Part shown: in pieces, positions 1-11,647 of the stretch
Layout: each line of letters opens with the position of its first letter
Numbering within the stretch: the stretch's first letter is position 1
Origin: Isoetes taiwanensis
Lineage: Eukaryota > Streptophyta > Lycopodiopsida > Isoetales > Isoetaceae
Reading direction: 5' to 3'
Length of the DNA stretch: 64,000 bases
Assembly (NCBI GenBank): GCA_021234155.1
Contig: JAJEKV010000033.1
Coordinates: 2,771,454-2,835,453 of the forward strand
Translations under genes and position numbers: made by a program
The notes under the pieces: generated by a model
Databases searched by the model: none
The model's input: only the letters and a program-made list of their open reading frames with translations
Told to the model about the DNA's origin: nothing

Positions 1-1533
1 TGATGTAACACATTCGATGGCTGAGATCAATCCAACTTAAGCTGCCCCTTATATGTAAAGATTTGGGTGTTACTGCGTGGACCATCGATCTCACATCTGG
101 ACGGCCCAGACGGCGATACCTGAATCTCTAGAAATAAGGGGGCTGCTTGAGGCATCAGGAATTTGGCGCCATTTCTGCTGTCGATTTCATGTTTCGACTG
201 TCAGGCATTTCCTCATATAGAAATATTTTGTATGCATATGCAATGTGCCTTACCATGATCAAATAAAACCATTGATTGGCAAAACAAACTTGACCATTAA
301 TGGCCTTGGCTTCATAATCGCTGTTATGCCAGACAAACCTTCATGTGTACTAAAGACCACCTTCCAAAGGGAACGAGTTACTAGCAAGAACCTACAGAAT
401 CCTTCATTTGGTTGCCTCATAATCTTGAGAAATAGAGCTATTGACTGTGCTACAATTGTCACATCCCTCCAGAGTAGAATTACGACTAACTTTTGAGGAG
501 TCCAATAACTACCTTCCTGCTTAGAGGTTAGAAATTTATTATCCACTCCAAATAAAAAATCTTCAAGCACTGTCGGACAACATCTAGGCATTATTGAATA
601 CCTAGTGTGGTGCAACTCATTAAGCCTATAACACTCATAGCAGAAAATGAACTTGGCAACATATTTCAATACATGTGTTATCGTAATGATTTTGAGGCAT
701 TAACTCAGGTAGCTATGGTAGTATACCTTAGTAAGAATCTACGTAAAGATGGGACAGCCAGGATAGGAGCCAAGTAATATTCATGGAACTAGAAGATGAC
801 AGATGTTCATTCCAGAAATAAAAATGGCAGATAGAACCTTCTCAACTTATTCATACATCCCTGCAAAAATGACACCATCGCTTGTTTGTGAGGAACTTTC
901 TTACAAAAGCCTACATGGAATGTGCTCTAAAATCCATGATGAAACATAGATATGCCCACAATTTTCACTACCTGATGTGTCTACAGTGCATATCCTTCCA
1001 TATTGAGATATATTTCTGCAACAGAAAATATCTAGAACTCGGGTGGAAAAGCACCAAACCAATAAATGCAAATTCATAAGTAGAGATTACAAAAGAAATT
1101 GCCAGATTAAGAACTATTAAATTTTACGCATCCAACTCAAGAATTTTGGCTTGAGTGGCTTAAGAACTTTGGTAGTCTTGCAGAGGCAAATAAATACATT
1201 AACTATGTTGATTTTGTTTTGAGCTTGACTCTGCCTTCCTTGTGCATAAGACACTGGAGTAACTCATTTGCTGATCATTTTATCAGATTGAATCTACTTA
1301 ATAATCCAGAGCTTATTCTAGTTTGGAATAGCCTGAAATTTATGAAACACTGGAAGATAAAAAACACGTGATTTTTTGATAAGGTGCTACCGATAACATC
1401 GGCATGATGGCACCCCACCAAGTATATAATTGGATTTGCAAATACCATCGCTTACCCTGTGAAGTCCAAAGAGAAAGGTTTCCTGCCCATTTGAACATAA
1501 AACCTCAATGTTTCAAGTGGATATTTGAAAGGG
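1..1533. other. Left flank, no recognised gene
   Basis: AT-rich sequence with no gene I recognise. The longest frame is a 136-codon minus-strand stretch at 259-669. Its composition looks protein-like (for example WRDVTIVAQSIALFLKIM) but I cannot assign it to a family; it may be an old transposon piece. Nothing else between 670 and 1533 looks coding, and no repeat or RNA gene was seen. Confidence 0.4.
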
Positions 1534-3300
1534 CTACCTTATTTGGATAGCTAAACTAAAAATACAAATAGCTAAAGAATGCACAACACATTGTGCGTTA
1601 ACAATTTGGAGGCCAATCCAAATAGGGATATCAATTGGTTGGGAGGGAATGGCTAACAGAATATTAGCCACCTCTTGCCAAATAGCTCTACCCCATCGAG
1701 ATAGCATAAACTTAGTTTGAAAGGAGTCCCACAACAACAAGTGGTTAGCCTCATACCAAGCATCAACTATGACATGCCAGCAAGCCTCTAATGCCCCTAA
1801 TTCAATGGATGTACAGTAGCACACAGAGGCATACAATTATTGAGAGGAATCCACTAACACGGAGCGCTTAACTGTATGCAAGCATCAGGATTAATCTCAA
1901 ACAAGGCTTGAATTGTCTACCAAGAATCAAGTAGACCTTTTAAGAAAGGGGAAGCATTAAGATATGGGCGAAACTGAAAAATGAGACACCAAGGAAGAAC
2001 TGCCTTAAGTGCTCATTTCCCAAAAGAAATACACTGCCCAAATGCTTGTACAACCAACCTCATTCCAGGCGAATGGACCATGCCCACCAAGTAGCGTCGG
2101 ATGAACTTAGAGATTATAATTTTACTCTGTAAGGGAAAGTCAACCATACCTAGCCCACCATCAAATCTTAGCTTGATACATGTGGATCTAGCAACCTTCA
2201 CAACCACACATGTCTCAGTACCAGTCCAAATGAAGTTACGAACAATTGCTACCATCTCCTAATATTTTGATTGTGATGTAAGCACTGCAGATGTTATATG
2301 AACATGATTGTTGTTGAGAACATGCTTAGCAACTATTATTCCCTGCCAAAGAGAGCTTAGCTATATTCCATCAGAAGAGATGCTTATGCATGCCGTCGAC
2401 TATACCATCCCATGCATTTGAAGTAGAAATATATATACCCATAGGAATGTTCAAGAGTTTAGTGGCCTTACCATGAGGAAGTAATTTCCACAGATATTCA
2501 TGAACACATGGAGGAACTGCAGCATCTAAGGTCCATAAAGCAGAGCACTTTAATCATCCAACAAGAACCCCAGACGCCAATGAGGAGGAGTCCACCAAAA
2601 ACTTAGTTTTCTAAAAATTATCATCCCCAGCCACTAGAAAGAGAAATCTGTCATCAGCATACAGATTACAGACTTCTTGAAACCCATCTTTCATAGTCAA
2701 GCCCTGAATTACACCATCTTGCGTAGCAGAAGAGAACAACTGTGACAAGACCTCTACCACTTTAGTGATAAATAATGGAGCAAGGGGGCATCCCTGACGA
2801 TCTCCCGTGCCTACAGAAAATACAACTAAAGATTCTCCTTGGAAAAGCACAGTAGAGTGAGCAGAAAGATAGAGCTTCACAACATCTCCCTTAAACAAAT
2901 CTCCAAATCCCAATGCCAGAATTGCAAGAAATTCCAATCAACAATGTTATAGCCTTTAGCAAAGTCCAATTTAAGGTACACAATGTGCCGATCTTTTAAA
3001 CACAACCAGTACATTATGTAGCCATATTATCAAGAATATAATGCTTAGGAAAAAGCTTGGCTATGTGAGGAGATCGATTCTGCCAAAATATCCCGCACTT
3101 TCTCTGCCAAAACCTTAGCAAAGATCATATACACCGTAGAAAGCAGAGTTACGGGGTGCCAATCAGAAATGGTTTTAGGCTCTTTACATTTAGGAATAAG
3201 AGAAATGCAACCAATGTTGAGAATCTTATCTAAGCTCCTGAACCGAAAAAACTTAGAGAAAGCATTGAAGATGTCATCGCCTAATTAGGTTTAATACACT
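1534..3300 (-). pseudogene. LINE-0 reverse transcriptase and C-terminal remnant
   Basis: The RT core is visible at 2611-2937 as DRQGCPLAPLF followed by CNLYADDRFLFLV, the polymerase YADD box of non-LTR elements. The thumb/connection part is at 2013-2255 (RNFIWTG...SKFIRRYLVGM), and a further C-terminal part is at 1534-1836 (WDSFQTKFMLSRWGRAIW), matching SWEAFQTRFMLYRWDRQIW in LINE-1. The zinc-binding end present in LINE-1 was not found here. Frames are interrupted repeatedly. Confidence 0.75.
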
Positions 3301-3455
3301 TGAAAAAACTCTGCAGGAAAACCATCCAAACCTGGGCACTTACACTTCTTTAAGGAATCGATAGTAGAGTGTAAATCACCTACAGTAATATTAGATTCTA
3401 ACTGAGCACATTGTTGTAAAGAGATAATAGGACGGATCTTAGACAAAACTACCTC

Positions 3456-4640
3456 CTACATGTCCTCTTGGAAGGGTAGAGGTCGTTCGGCAAAAAAGGA
3501 AGAGAAGTGATAAAAAAGAAATTGCTTCAGCTGTGTAGCCTCGGACATTTCTGAGCCATCATGTAACAACAACGAAGAAATGGAGCTCGACACGTATCTT
3601 CTTTTGGCAGTCCTAAAGAAGAAGTGAGAGCACCCATCCCCCAATTTGAACCAATCCAAGCCAGTCTTAATGCGAGCCTAGGTCACTTGCATAGAATCTA
3701 TACTTCTTATTCCTGCCAGTATCTCTTTCTCTCGAAGATCTGATGAAGGGGCTTGTGAACGACACATTTGAAGCTCCATATACAAAGCTGGTGACCAACC
3801 TCTACTTTCCTGAGCCTTCATACATCTCCACTGCTTAGCAAAGGATTTAACGACTGCCAAAACAGCAACAACACCCGACATACCTCGAAGATGACAAAAT
3901 CTAACAATAAACTCATGTCTGACAAATGATGAGTGTTAAGCTTGAAATAAGTTCTTGATACTCGTCATCACCGCATTAGCATTGTATCATAAATCCATTG
4001 TGAATTGTGATTAGATATAGAACTGTCAAGTATATTTGCTGTGATTAGATATAGAACTATCAAGTATATTTGCCCTTCACAAGTTACCCAGCAAGCCATC
4101 AGCTACTATATTATAATAGCCCCGATCGTCCTGAGCATAATCTCTAGCTGGTCCAGTGCAGCCATTACACCATGTAAAGAATTGATCTCCGTCAATCTCT
4201 ACAAGCTTGCAATCCAGCACAAACTGCCTCTACTGCTCACCTTCAAATCCTTCAACAACTTGTGTGTCTCTGCCACATCTATTAGCCTCAAACTTGTGTG
4301 TCTCTGCCACGACCGAGTCGCAAAATCTTGGTCCATAAGGTGGCCCACAAAGAACCTCGTCAACATGGTTGATTAGGTGCATACACATTCATGATCCCCC
4401 ACTCTTGCCCATTGTCCATCCATTTAATTATTATCCAACATCCAAATCTGTCTGCTCGAGTAAAAGTAACATTAAGGGAAGGCTTTCAAGCGGTGAGGAC
4501 ACCAGCCTTATCTAAGCTAGCAGCAGCAATCTGGATACTGTAATTAGAACCTACAATGCCGGCCAACTTTTGCACACCCCCTCTACAACATTTATGCCCC
4601 TAAAGACAATAAAAATCCATTGGGAACTTGGAAAGATAAT
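3456..4640 (-). pseudogene. LINE-0 endonuclease and linker remnant
   Basis: Broken frames that align by eye with the apurinic-endonuclease part of LINE-1: NVYAPN followed by RGSLWATLWTKILRLGRG, which parallels RGALWAALRSKLCRLG in LINE-1. Next come the linker pieces VVAVLAVVKSFAKQW (3678-3881) and DWFKLGDGCSHFFFRTAKRR (3456-3659). The family enzyme nicks target DNA to prime reverse transcription. Stops break it throughout, so no product is expected. Confidence 0.7.
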
Positions 4641-4769
4641 TAGATAGTCTGATCCTTTTACATGGAGATGAAGCCACTTCCCCCACTTTCCATGATAATA
4701 GGTTCATCAGGAAGTATGAAGGTGTTCTACATCCATTTCAACGACATCATTTTCTGGGATCTGGAGTGG

Positions 4770-4975
4770 GTGATCTGCCCACTGTGTTTTGGAATTTGGT
4801 AAGGAGGAGCCTCCTTTCTGTTCCACCCTTCCTTTGTGTATGACATTTCGCGATGGAGAGCCTCTGCTTTGTTCATCCCTCCCAATGGAAGCACATGGTG
4901 GATCAGCTCTCTCTGTACGATGATCCACATGTGGTAAGGGAGAGCCTCCGCTCTGCTCAACCTATGCATGGCTTC
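4770..4975. repeat. Degenerate short tandem repeat at the left breakpoint
   Basis: Three imperfect units of roughly 60-70 bp share the pattern 'gg(t)aaggGAGAGCCTCYGCTYTGTTCAWCCC'. Their GAGCCTC cores lie near 4807, 4857 and 4945. The left breakpoint of the 24-kb duplication (4854-4859) falls inside the second unit. The same repeat recurs just after the internal junction (29225-29340) as part of copy B. Confidence 0.55.
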
Positions 4976-5686
4976 TGAAAAATGCGATGCTATTTCGCGC
5001 CACCTTCTTTAAACAAACTTTCTACCACCCTTCATTCTTCATTTTGCGCCTTTCTTGCTTCTCTTGAATAACTTGTAGCCTATGGCATGTCTCATCATCA
5101 AATGGTTAAGGTTGGGCAAGAAGAGAAGGGACTGAGTGCATAGGAGTGGAGGACACACCAGGAGATGAAAATACATGAGCATTAGTAGGTTGTGTGGTCA
5201 CATAGAGGTGAGAGAGCCATCTATCACGTCTTATTTATTAAGATCTAAAAAAATTAAAAGACATATGTATTACCTTATTTGGTAGAAAATACTCTATATG
5301 GCTTCTATATGCCATGGTGTGTATATCTACTTCTAGTTGTTTTTCTTCTACAACTAAAATAATAGTAGATGGATAGATAGATAAATAGGTAGTATTTTTA
5401 CTTGCAAGTAGCAAGCTATAAGCTACCTATAGTCTTACAATGTCTTCCATATCTATTTAATATGCACAGTCTTACCATGACAAGAATAAATGTCATTCTA
5501 AGTTGCATGCATGGAATAATTCTATGCAAAAGCAATGCATACAAAACCTTTTTGCTAGAAGACTAAGTGAAAAACATGCAACGTCTTATCCCTAAAAATA
5601 TAAAGATAATAGGACAAATTTCTACAATGTTTTGTATCTAAGGCTTTTTTATTTATTGCAATGGATTAAGGTGTGTTAAAAATATT
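4976..5686. other. AT-rich spacer, nothing coding seen
   Basis: AT-rich sequence with short runs such as the GATA-rich stretch near 5370-5390. No gene, RNA or clear repeat was recognised. The copy-B equivalent is 29346-30057 and is almost identical, apart from a small change near 29608-29612. Confidence 0.4.
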
Positions 5687-5876
5687 GGAATTTTCTAGAG
5701 AGCATGACACGTGTAAAACAGGATCATATCTCGAATGAACTTGCTGGAGAGTTCCAGAAGTGATGAATGAATCTACAATAAAGTTTTAGAAATGCCAAAT
5801 GAATCTGCTAGAAATTTCGAAATAAGCCAATTTGAATTTACTGAAAGGTTCTAGAAGAACTACGTGGGTATAAAAA
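5687..5876 (+). promoter_or_regulatory. Promoter-like block with heat-shock elements and TATA box (copy A)
   Basis: Four modules fit the heat-shock element rule of alternating GAA and TTC pentamers: GAATTTTCTAGAG (5688-5700), GTTCCAGAAG (about 5751-5760), GAAATTTCGAAA (about 5811-5822) and GTTCTAGAAGAAC (5848-5860). TATAAAAA follows at 5869-5876, a normal spacing for a plant heat-inducible promoter. Plant HSF trimers bind such arrays. The would-be leader after the TATA box is interrupted at 6040 by LINE-1 and resumes at 9559. No downstream coding sequence was recognised, so this could be the promoter of a lost gene or an old LTR. Confidence 0.5.
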
Positions 5877-6179
5877 GTAGTGATCATGTGAAGCTGATTC
5901 TAGGAATACTTTCAGTGGTTAAATGTTTGAGATCAAGATTTCAGATCTGCGAGTTGTTTGAATTTGAAGAATCGTATTCAGTTTGCGATTCTGATTCAAG
6001 CATTACAAAACTTTGTAGTTGCAAGAGCAGTTCTTAAAGATTTGCGATTTTTTATTTTTATTTTTTTTTGAAGGACATGAGGCTCTTTTTATTGACAAGA
6101 ACAAAGGCACAATAAACAATGCACAGACAGGACTAAAACCCTAGTGGATAGGCTGACCCAACTAGGCAAAAACACCCGT

Positions 6180-7121
6180 CTATGCATAAGGAGAACACCG
6201 TAAATACGTTTGCCAAATTATCTCTTTTTTATCATCAGCTAGAGATGAGCAATGATAAGCTTTAGTGATCTTCTGCTGAGCACAATGGAGAAGCTGCTGA
6301 TCAGAGATGTGTGCACCTTGGAAAATACACAAACGTCGCCTCTGCCAGATAGACCACAAAATCCAACTAGAAGCAAGATGAAATGCCCGCTTACGCAATT
6401 TAGGCCAAACAGGGGGATAAAGTGCAAGTAGGATCTCCTGGCTAGTGAGAGACACACTGAAAAGAGTGAACAACCACGCCCAAGCAAGCCGTAGATGATC
6501 GCACAAGAAGAAGCAGTGTTCAATAGTTTCAACACGTTGGCCACAGAGAGGGCAATGATTTGAGACTCTAGAGTTCATCTTGTGAACCAAGACATTCACT
6601 CAAACACATCTATGGAGAATTTGCCATCGCAACGCTGACACTTTAGGGTGGAGCAATTTATCCCATGTCCACATCCAAACACTTTTCCACTGTGGTTGAG
6701 GAACCTGAAGATGCCAGTGCTGGGATGGGGGAAGAGGCTCACAATCTAAAAGCAGCTTGTACGTGGAAGAAACAAACTTTTCTGGCTTAAGACGTGCATC
6801 ACATATCCAAATAGGCACATCAGCTTGTGGTTGTTGCACAGTGGATGGCAAAAACTCAGCCACCCCAGCCCAGATTTGCCGATCCCATCTGTATAACATA
6901 AATCTCGTCTGAAAAGCCTCCCATGACAAAAGATGACCAGAATCATACCAAGTTGCAATCGTTAAAACCCCAGCTAGCCGCCAACGCCGTTGGGTCTTTG
7001 GATGTACAAGTGCACATAAAGGTTGTTGATCATGCATACCTTGTAGGGGAAGCCACCAGCATGACATTGACAATGATGCACAAGCTTGGGGATTAACATG
7101 GAATAAAGATCTAACCGGCAT
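6180..7121 (-). pseudogene. LINE-1 C-terminal zinc-binding domain (copy A)
   Basis: Two frames (6600-7121 and 6180-6599). The second shows CPLCGQRVETIEHCFFLC, which fits the CxxC..H..C zinc-binding knuckle (zf-RVT) common at the C-terminus of plant L1 ORF2 proteins. It is thought to help RNA binding. The upstream part includes SWEAFQTRFMLYRWDRQIW. The frame ends at 6180, about 130 bp before the element's 3' end. Confidence 0.75.
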
Positions 7122-8333
7122 TTGGATATGGATGCAGAGGATACAACAAGGCCCATGGGAGACTAGGCTTGATAGTTGTCTTGTGAAAGGGGAGACACTG
7201 CAGAAGTGATTGCCGCACCAGCAACCTTAAGCCAGGAGAGTCATCTTTACCAAGGAGGAGCCTCCAGATGAACTTTGAAATCATGACCTGGCTTTGCAGA
7301 CGGAAGTCCAACATTTCAAGGCCACCAGCCGCCTTAGGCTTGATGCACTTAGCCCAGGATACCTTAACAACAGCACCTTCTGAGGTACCACCCCAGATGA
7401 AATTCCTGATAATACATACGATCTCATTCATCTTACATTGAGGAGCCAGTAAAACAGATGCCATATAGACATGGGTGTTGCTGAGGACGGATTTTGCAAC
7501 TGTGATCCTACCAGGCAAAGATAACTTAGCCACCTTCCACCAGAACAGATGTTTCTCAAGACCTTTAATGATCTCATCCCAAGCACATGAGGCAGAAACA
7601 TGCACCCCCACAGGAATGCCCAAAAGCTTTGTGGGTTGACCATGAGGAAGCACCGTCCAGGGGTAGTCAAGAATACAAGAGGGAACAACACTATCCAGTG
7701 TCCATAGAGCAGTGCACTTTCTCCAACCTACAAGAACTCCAGAGGCCAGGGAGAAAGTATCTAGGAGCAGCTTAGCATTATGGAGGTTTTCATCATTGGC
7801 CATATGAAAAAGGAAGTGTCATCAGCATACTGATTACACACCTCCTGAGAACCATCCAACATGGGCAGACCCTGGATGACGCCTTCTCGAGCTGCAACAT
7901 CAAAGAGTTGAGACAACACTTCTGCAGCAATAGTGAAGAGCAAGGGCGCCAAAGGACAACCCTGCCGGATCCCCTGACCAACAGTAAAGATTTGGGATGG
8001 CTCACCTTGAAAAAGCACTGTAGACCGCGCCGACACATGAAGCTTCATAACATCACGGGTGAAAGCCTCTCCAAATCCCAAAGCAAGAAGGCATTTCTCT
8101 AAAAATACCCAATCCACACTATCATAGGCTTTAGCAAAGTCTAGTTTGAGGAACATCACTTGATGACCCTGCAAGCAAGCCCAATACATGCCCTCGTATG
8201 CAGCCGCAACATTGTTCAAGATGCATCGGCCAAGGAGAAAGCCAGACTGTGTAGAAGAAATTGACTCGGCTAAGATGTTGCGTACCTTGTCAGCCAGGGC
8301 TTTAGCAAATATTTTGTAGACAGATGAGAGCAA
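7111..8333 (-). pseudogene. LINE-1 reverse transcriptase (copy A)
   Basis: Non-LTR RT core. The fingers motif is STQSGFLLGR, catalytic motif A is LKLDFAKAYDSVDW, then GIRQGCPLAPLLF, and the catalytic YADD box is in CNQYADDTSFF. These lie in the frame 7761-8333. The following frame 7111-7803 carries the thumb/connection region (NFIWGG...SKFIWRLLLG). The two frames overlap, so there is one frameshift just after the YADD box. RT copies the element RNA at the nicked target. A stop after AAFCD near 8425 separates it from the linker. Confidence 0.85.
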
Positions 8334-8423
8334 GGTGATAGGATGCCAGTCAGAAATGGATCTAGGCTCTTTGCACTTTGGAATGAGAGAGATGCATCCA
8401 GTGTTGAGGATCTTATCTAAGCT

Positions 8424-9513
8424 TTAGTCACAAAAAGCAGCATAGACATCATTGTTGAGCCAAGGCCAGCAAGCTTGAAAGAACTCAATAGGGAAGCCAT
8501 CAAGACCAGGACACTTATCATGCCTCAAATGAAACACAGCCTCCTTCAAGTCCTCTCTTGTGATATTCGATTCAAGTAATCTCCTTTTCTCAGCGGAAAT
8601 AATTGGATGTCCCTTAGACAACACAGCAGTCTGCATATCCTCCTGGAATGGCAGGGGGTGCTGAGCAAAGAAGGAAGAGAAAAGATATTGCTTGAGTTGC
8701 ACTGGATCAGAGATAAGAGAGCCATCGTGAATTTGGAGGGAGTGGGATGATATTGCCCTGTCTTCTTCTTTTGATCTTTGTAAAGAAAAAGCGAAAGTAC
8801 ACCTATCCCCATCTTTGAACCATTGCAAACCAAACCTTCACTCGAGCATCTTAAACTCGCTCATTTTCTAGCAGTTTAATTTGTGAAAGGACTAGCTTTT
8901 CTCTGGCCCCATCAGAGGGAACATGAGAACGACAAGTTGTAAGTTCACCATACAATGCAGAAAGCTGCTCTCTTGTCTCTAATGCTCGAACTCTGCCCCA
9001 TTCCTTAGCGAGAGACTTAACAACAGAAAGAGCCGCAACTAAACCAGCCATGCCTCTTCTAGAGGAAAATGCTTGGAACCAGGCATGCTGACAACGAGTT
9101 TGAAAGTCCACATTCTCTAAGAATGTGACATTAAACTTGAAATAAGTTCTGGTTGGTCTACGACAATTAGCCACATTGCAGGAGAAAAGTTGTGGATGGT
9201 GATCAGAGATAGAACCATCCAAAAGGTTATGCCTACGGAAATTCGAAAGATCATGAGCCGCATGAGCATTGAAATAGCCACGTGCATATGCTCTACCAAC
9301 ACCAATCCAGCCATTACACCAAGTAAAAGATGAATCATCCTCAATTTCTGTAAGCCCACAATCATGAAGGAGGCGCACCCACTGATCACGTTCAAAACCT
9401 TGCACTACTGCTGACCCCCTTCCGCTCCTGTCAGCCTCAAGTTCAACCATGTTGAAATCACCTACTAACAACCAAGCTACATCATGGCCAAGTCTACATA
9501 GTTTGCTTCTCAA
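8424..9513 (-). pseudogene. LINE-1 endonuclease and linker (copy A)
   Basis: Exonuclease-endonuclease-phosphatase fold of L1 elements: LLVGDFNMVE (catalytic Asp-Asn motif), a central FTWCNG, and SISDHHP (the SDHxP motif near the C-terminus). The enzyme nicks genomic DNA at T-rich sites. The frame 8851-9513 ends after LENERV, with a break near 8850 and another near 8760; the linker resumes at 8424-8828 (HPLPFQEDM). Copy B reads through the first break, so it may be a sequence error. The element begins within this domain and lacks the NVYAPN part present in LINE-0. Confidence 0.8.
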
Positions 9514-9558
9514 TGCAGCCCATAAAGCCCCTCTTTGACTTGGTCTATTTGCGATTTT

Positions 9559-9797
9559 GATTCAAGGATCACAAAATCTTTGTGATTATAAGAATAGAAT
9601 GGCATTTTTATCGTCCACGGAGACCAATTGGCCTATGGGACCCAAACAAGAGGCGCAACAAGCATATTACTGTCCAGGTTAAAAAAAACCCCTTCCCGCT
9701 CCAAAGGGTTGTTTGGGGAAAACCCATGACAGGAATAGGCTTGCTTGTCAAACCAGATAAATACAAAAACAAATATAGACAGAAATATATACATATA
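9559..9797. other. Resumed flank of LINE-1 and probable LINE-2 3' UTR
   Basis: Non-coding. The first part (9559-9600, GATTCAAGGATCAC...) continues the sequence interrupted by LINE-1 at 6040. The rest leads to the LINE-2 stop codon and probably contains its 3' UTR. No poly(A) tail or target-site duplication could be fixed for LINE-2. Copy B equivalent: 33967-34205. Confidence 0.4.
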
Positions 9798-10632
9798 TCA
9801 GGTAAGTGCCCGAGGGCCGAGCTGATCTCGGCGATCCATGATCTCTTGAATGTATGAGCCCAACCTTCGTACCGAGCTCGTGTTCAGCATCTCATGCAGG
9901 GGCTGGTCAGGATGAACCATCTCAGCATAGTGTATCCGAATGTTATCATATGCCGGAAACTCTGAAGATTGTGGCATTCGTCTTCCACAGCTCCAACCTG
10001 GCAGCGTTGACAAAGCCTCGCAGCTCCCCAACCCACCTCCCTGTCTCAATCCGGAGATGGTGTGCACCTTATGGATAGAGGCAATGGATCTGCGCTTTTT
10101 CAAGGGTAGATGGGTGCACAGGTAGCATTGCGGGCCCCGCTCCAACCTGGAATTTATGTAGCGTTGATAATGTGCCGTCTTGACCTGTTCAAGGGTGCTG
10201 GCATCCCATAGCTTACTGAGGAAGCATGCGTCAAGGTACTGTCGGAGAATTTGGCGATCTATCTCCCTTTGCACTTAGATGCACATATGCTCCTGCACAT
10301 TCCATCTGGCTAGCCACTGAGCTCTCTTTTTCCCGCCAGTAGGCTTTTAGGCATTGAGGCGCCATTGCCATAGTGTAAGCGAGGTGAGGGAGACGAGTAT
10401 TGTCCATGCTGACCACCTTCTGGAAGTAGACGATGTGTCTGTCAAGGGCCCCTCTTTGAAGAGGCAAGAAACATGTTTCCTGCAACAGTATCTGGTATGG
10501 GACTGTGGACTTCACCCCCAGGGCTCGTGCCAAGAAAGCTTTCTGCACCTGCTCCAAGTCATTCCAAGTGGCGAGGGAAATCACTGCGCCCCAGACCTTG
10601 ACCCCGTACAAAAGCACAGGTTCTACTAGCAC
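9798..10632 (-). pseudogene. LINE-2 C-terminal domain (copy A)
   Basis: Two overlapping frames (10231-10632 and 9798-10274). The first starts VEPVLLYGVKVWGAVI, the 'P.LLYG.e.W' block that follows RT in this class, then QVQKAFLARALGVK. The second carries CYLC and later Cys residues that could form a zinc-binding knuckle, equivalent to CRLC in LINE-4. It ends at 9798 with RDQLGPRALT. Confidence 0.65.
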
Positions 10633-10746
10633 CTTGAATAGGTGCGATTATTGGGCCCAATCATACAGCTCCGTCTTGTGGCTATTGTTCTCCATTGCAT
10701 AGAGTGCCTTGCAACCTGCTGCAACTCGCAGCCGAATGGAATTGTC

Positions 10747-11480
10747 TCAGTTCATGGCCGACGGGAACTCCACCCCCAAATATTTGTAAGCAGACACCAC
10801 TTCAACATTTTGGCCACGAGAAGTGAGGATTGGAGGCATTGGCTGACATGCGGACAATATCAGAACTACCTTGGTTTTGGCTAAGTTGACGCGCATGTCA
10901 GTCACCTGGCAAAATGTGTCCAGGGCATCGAGATGGCATTGCATGTCTGCCTTAGTGTGTGCTAGGAGGTCCACATCGTCAGCATAGATCAGCTGCCTGA
11001 TGATCTGGTGTAGGAGGTGAGCCCCAATGCCTCCATTATCAGCGAGCCATCTCTCCAGCTGATCAATATGCAGGCCAAATAGTGTGGAAGAGAGAGGGCA
11101 TCCCTGACAGACCCCGATACTGCTCTCGAATGGTTGGCCCGCTGGTTGCAGCCGGCCGGTGCATGTCTCATATAACCTGTACACTGCGTTCTACAGTTCG
11201 GCAGGGACGTCTAGCTGCTGCAATCTTGCCCACAGCTTTTCCCGAGGCACAGTGTCAAAAGCCTTGGCGAAGTCAAAGAAGTAGCAATACAGATCTTGCC
11301 GATGGTTACTATTGTCCTCAACCAGAGTCCGCAGCGTGAAGATATGATCTATGGTTGAGCCTGAATCCTGCTTGTGTGAGTGCCCGCACTTCTGCTGCTT
11401 CTGTCCATCATGTCAATTGCCGCTCGAGGATCCCAGCGATGAGCTTTGTAAATACTAAGCTGATCATGATGGTCCGGTAA
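10747..11480 (-). pseudogene. LINE-2 reverse transcriptase (copy A)
   Basis: The RT core reads FDFAKAFDTVPREKLW near 11220-11290, GVCQGCPLSSTLFGLHIDQLE, the YADD box in QLIYADDVDLLAH, and KYLGVEFPS. Most lies in the frame 10747-11184; the 5' portion is in other frames. The copy B counterpart reads GVRQGCPLSPTLFGLYIDQLE, the expected consensus, so the C in GVCQGC may be an error or a mutation. Confidence 0.8.
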
Positions 11481-11647
11481 TTGGCTAGGCAATGGGGGTC
11501 TCCTGCCTTGTAGATTGGGACAACCCTGCTAGTGGTCCATTGGGGGGGGAAAACCCTCCCGCAATGCTTTGTTGAACATGTCGATCAGTAGTGGTGCCAT
11601 GGATGGTCCTGCCCACTTGAGTAACGCTGCCTGCATGCCATAAAGGT

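Larger units (their letters stand above)
1534..4640 (-). mobile_element. Old L1-type LINE (LINE-0), degraded
   Basis: A non-LTR retrotransposon relic read on the minus strand. From its 5' side it shows an endonuclease N-terminus (WGIMNVYAPNQ, about 4380-4430), an endonuclease core matching LINE-1 in this window (about 4120-4280), a linker (3456-3881), reverse transcriptase (2611-2937) and the downstream region (1534-2255). The order matches the intact parts of LINE-1 at 6052-9546, but the two differ at many residues, so this is an older insertion of the same family. It reaches further 5' than LINE-1, including the GVLTA..PSLNVTF stretch before the NVYAPN motif. Many stops and frameshifts mean it is dead. 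The exact 3' end was not found. Confidence 0.8.
6052..9546 (-). mobile_element. L1-type LINE, 5'-truncated (LINE-1, copy A)
   Basis: Minus-strand non-LTR retrotransposon. A 12-bp target-site duplication ATTTGCGATTTT sits at 6040-6051 and 9547-9558, and a T-rich tract next to the left one is the reverse complement of the 3' A-rich tail. The element starts inside the endonuclease (KRGALWAALRSKL), so ORF1 and the enzyme's N-terminus are absent, as expected of 5'-truncated insertion by target-primed reverse transcription. Contents 5' to 3': endonuclease, linker, RT, C-terminal domain with a zinc-binding knuckle. Several frame breaks are present, but copy B is open where copy A is broken at 8750-8870. 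Confidence 0.9.

Noticed and set aside
259-669. Host gene on minus strand
   Set aside because: 136 codons without a recognised domain, promoter or splice context. Kept only as a note in the left-flank entry.
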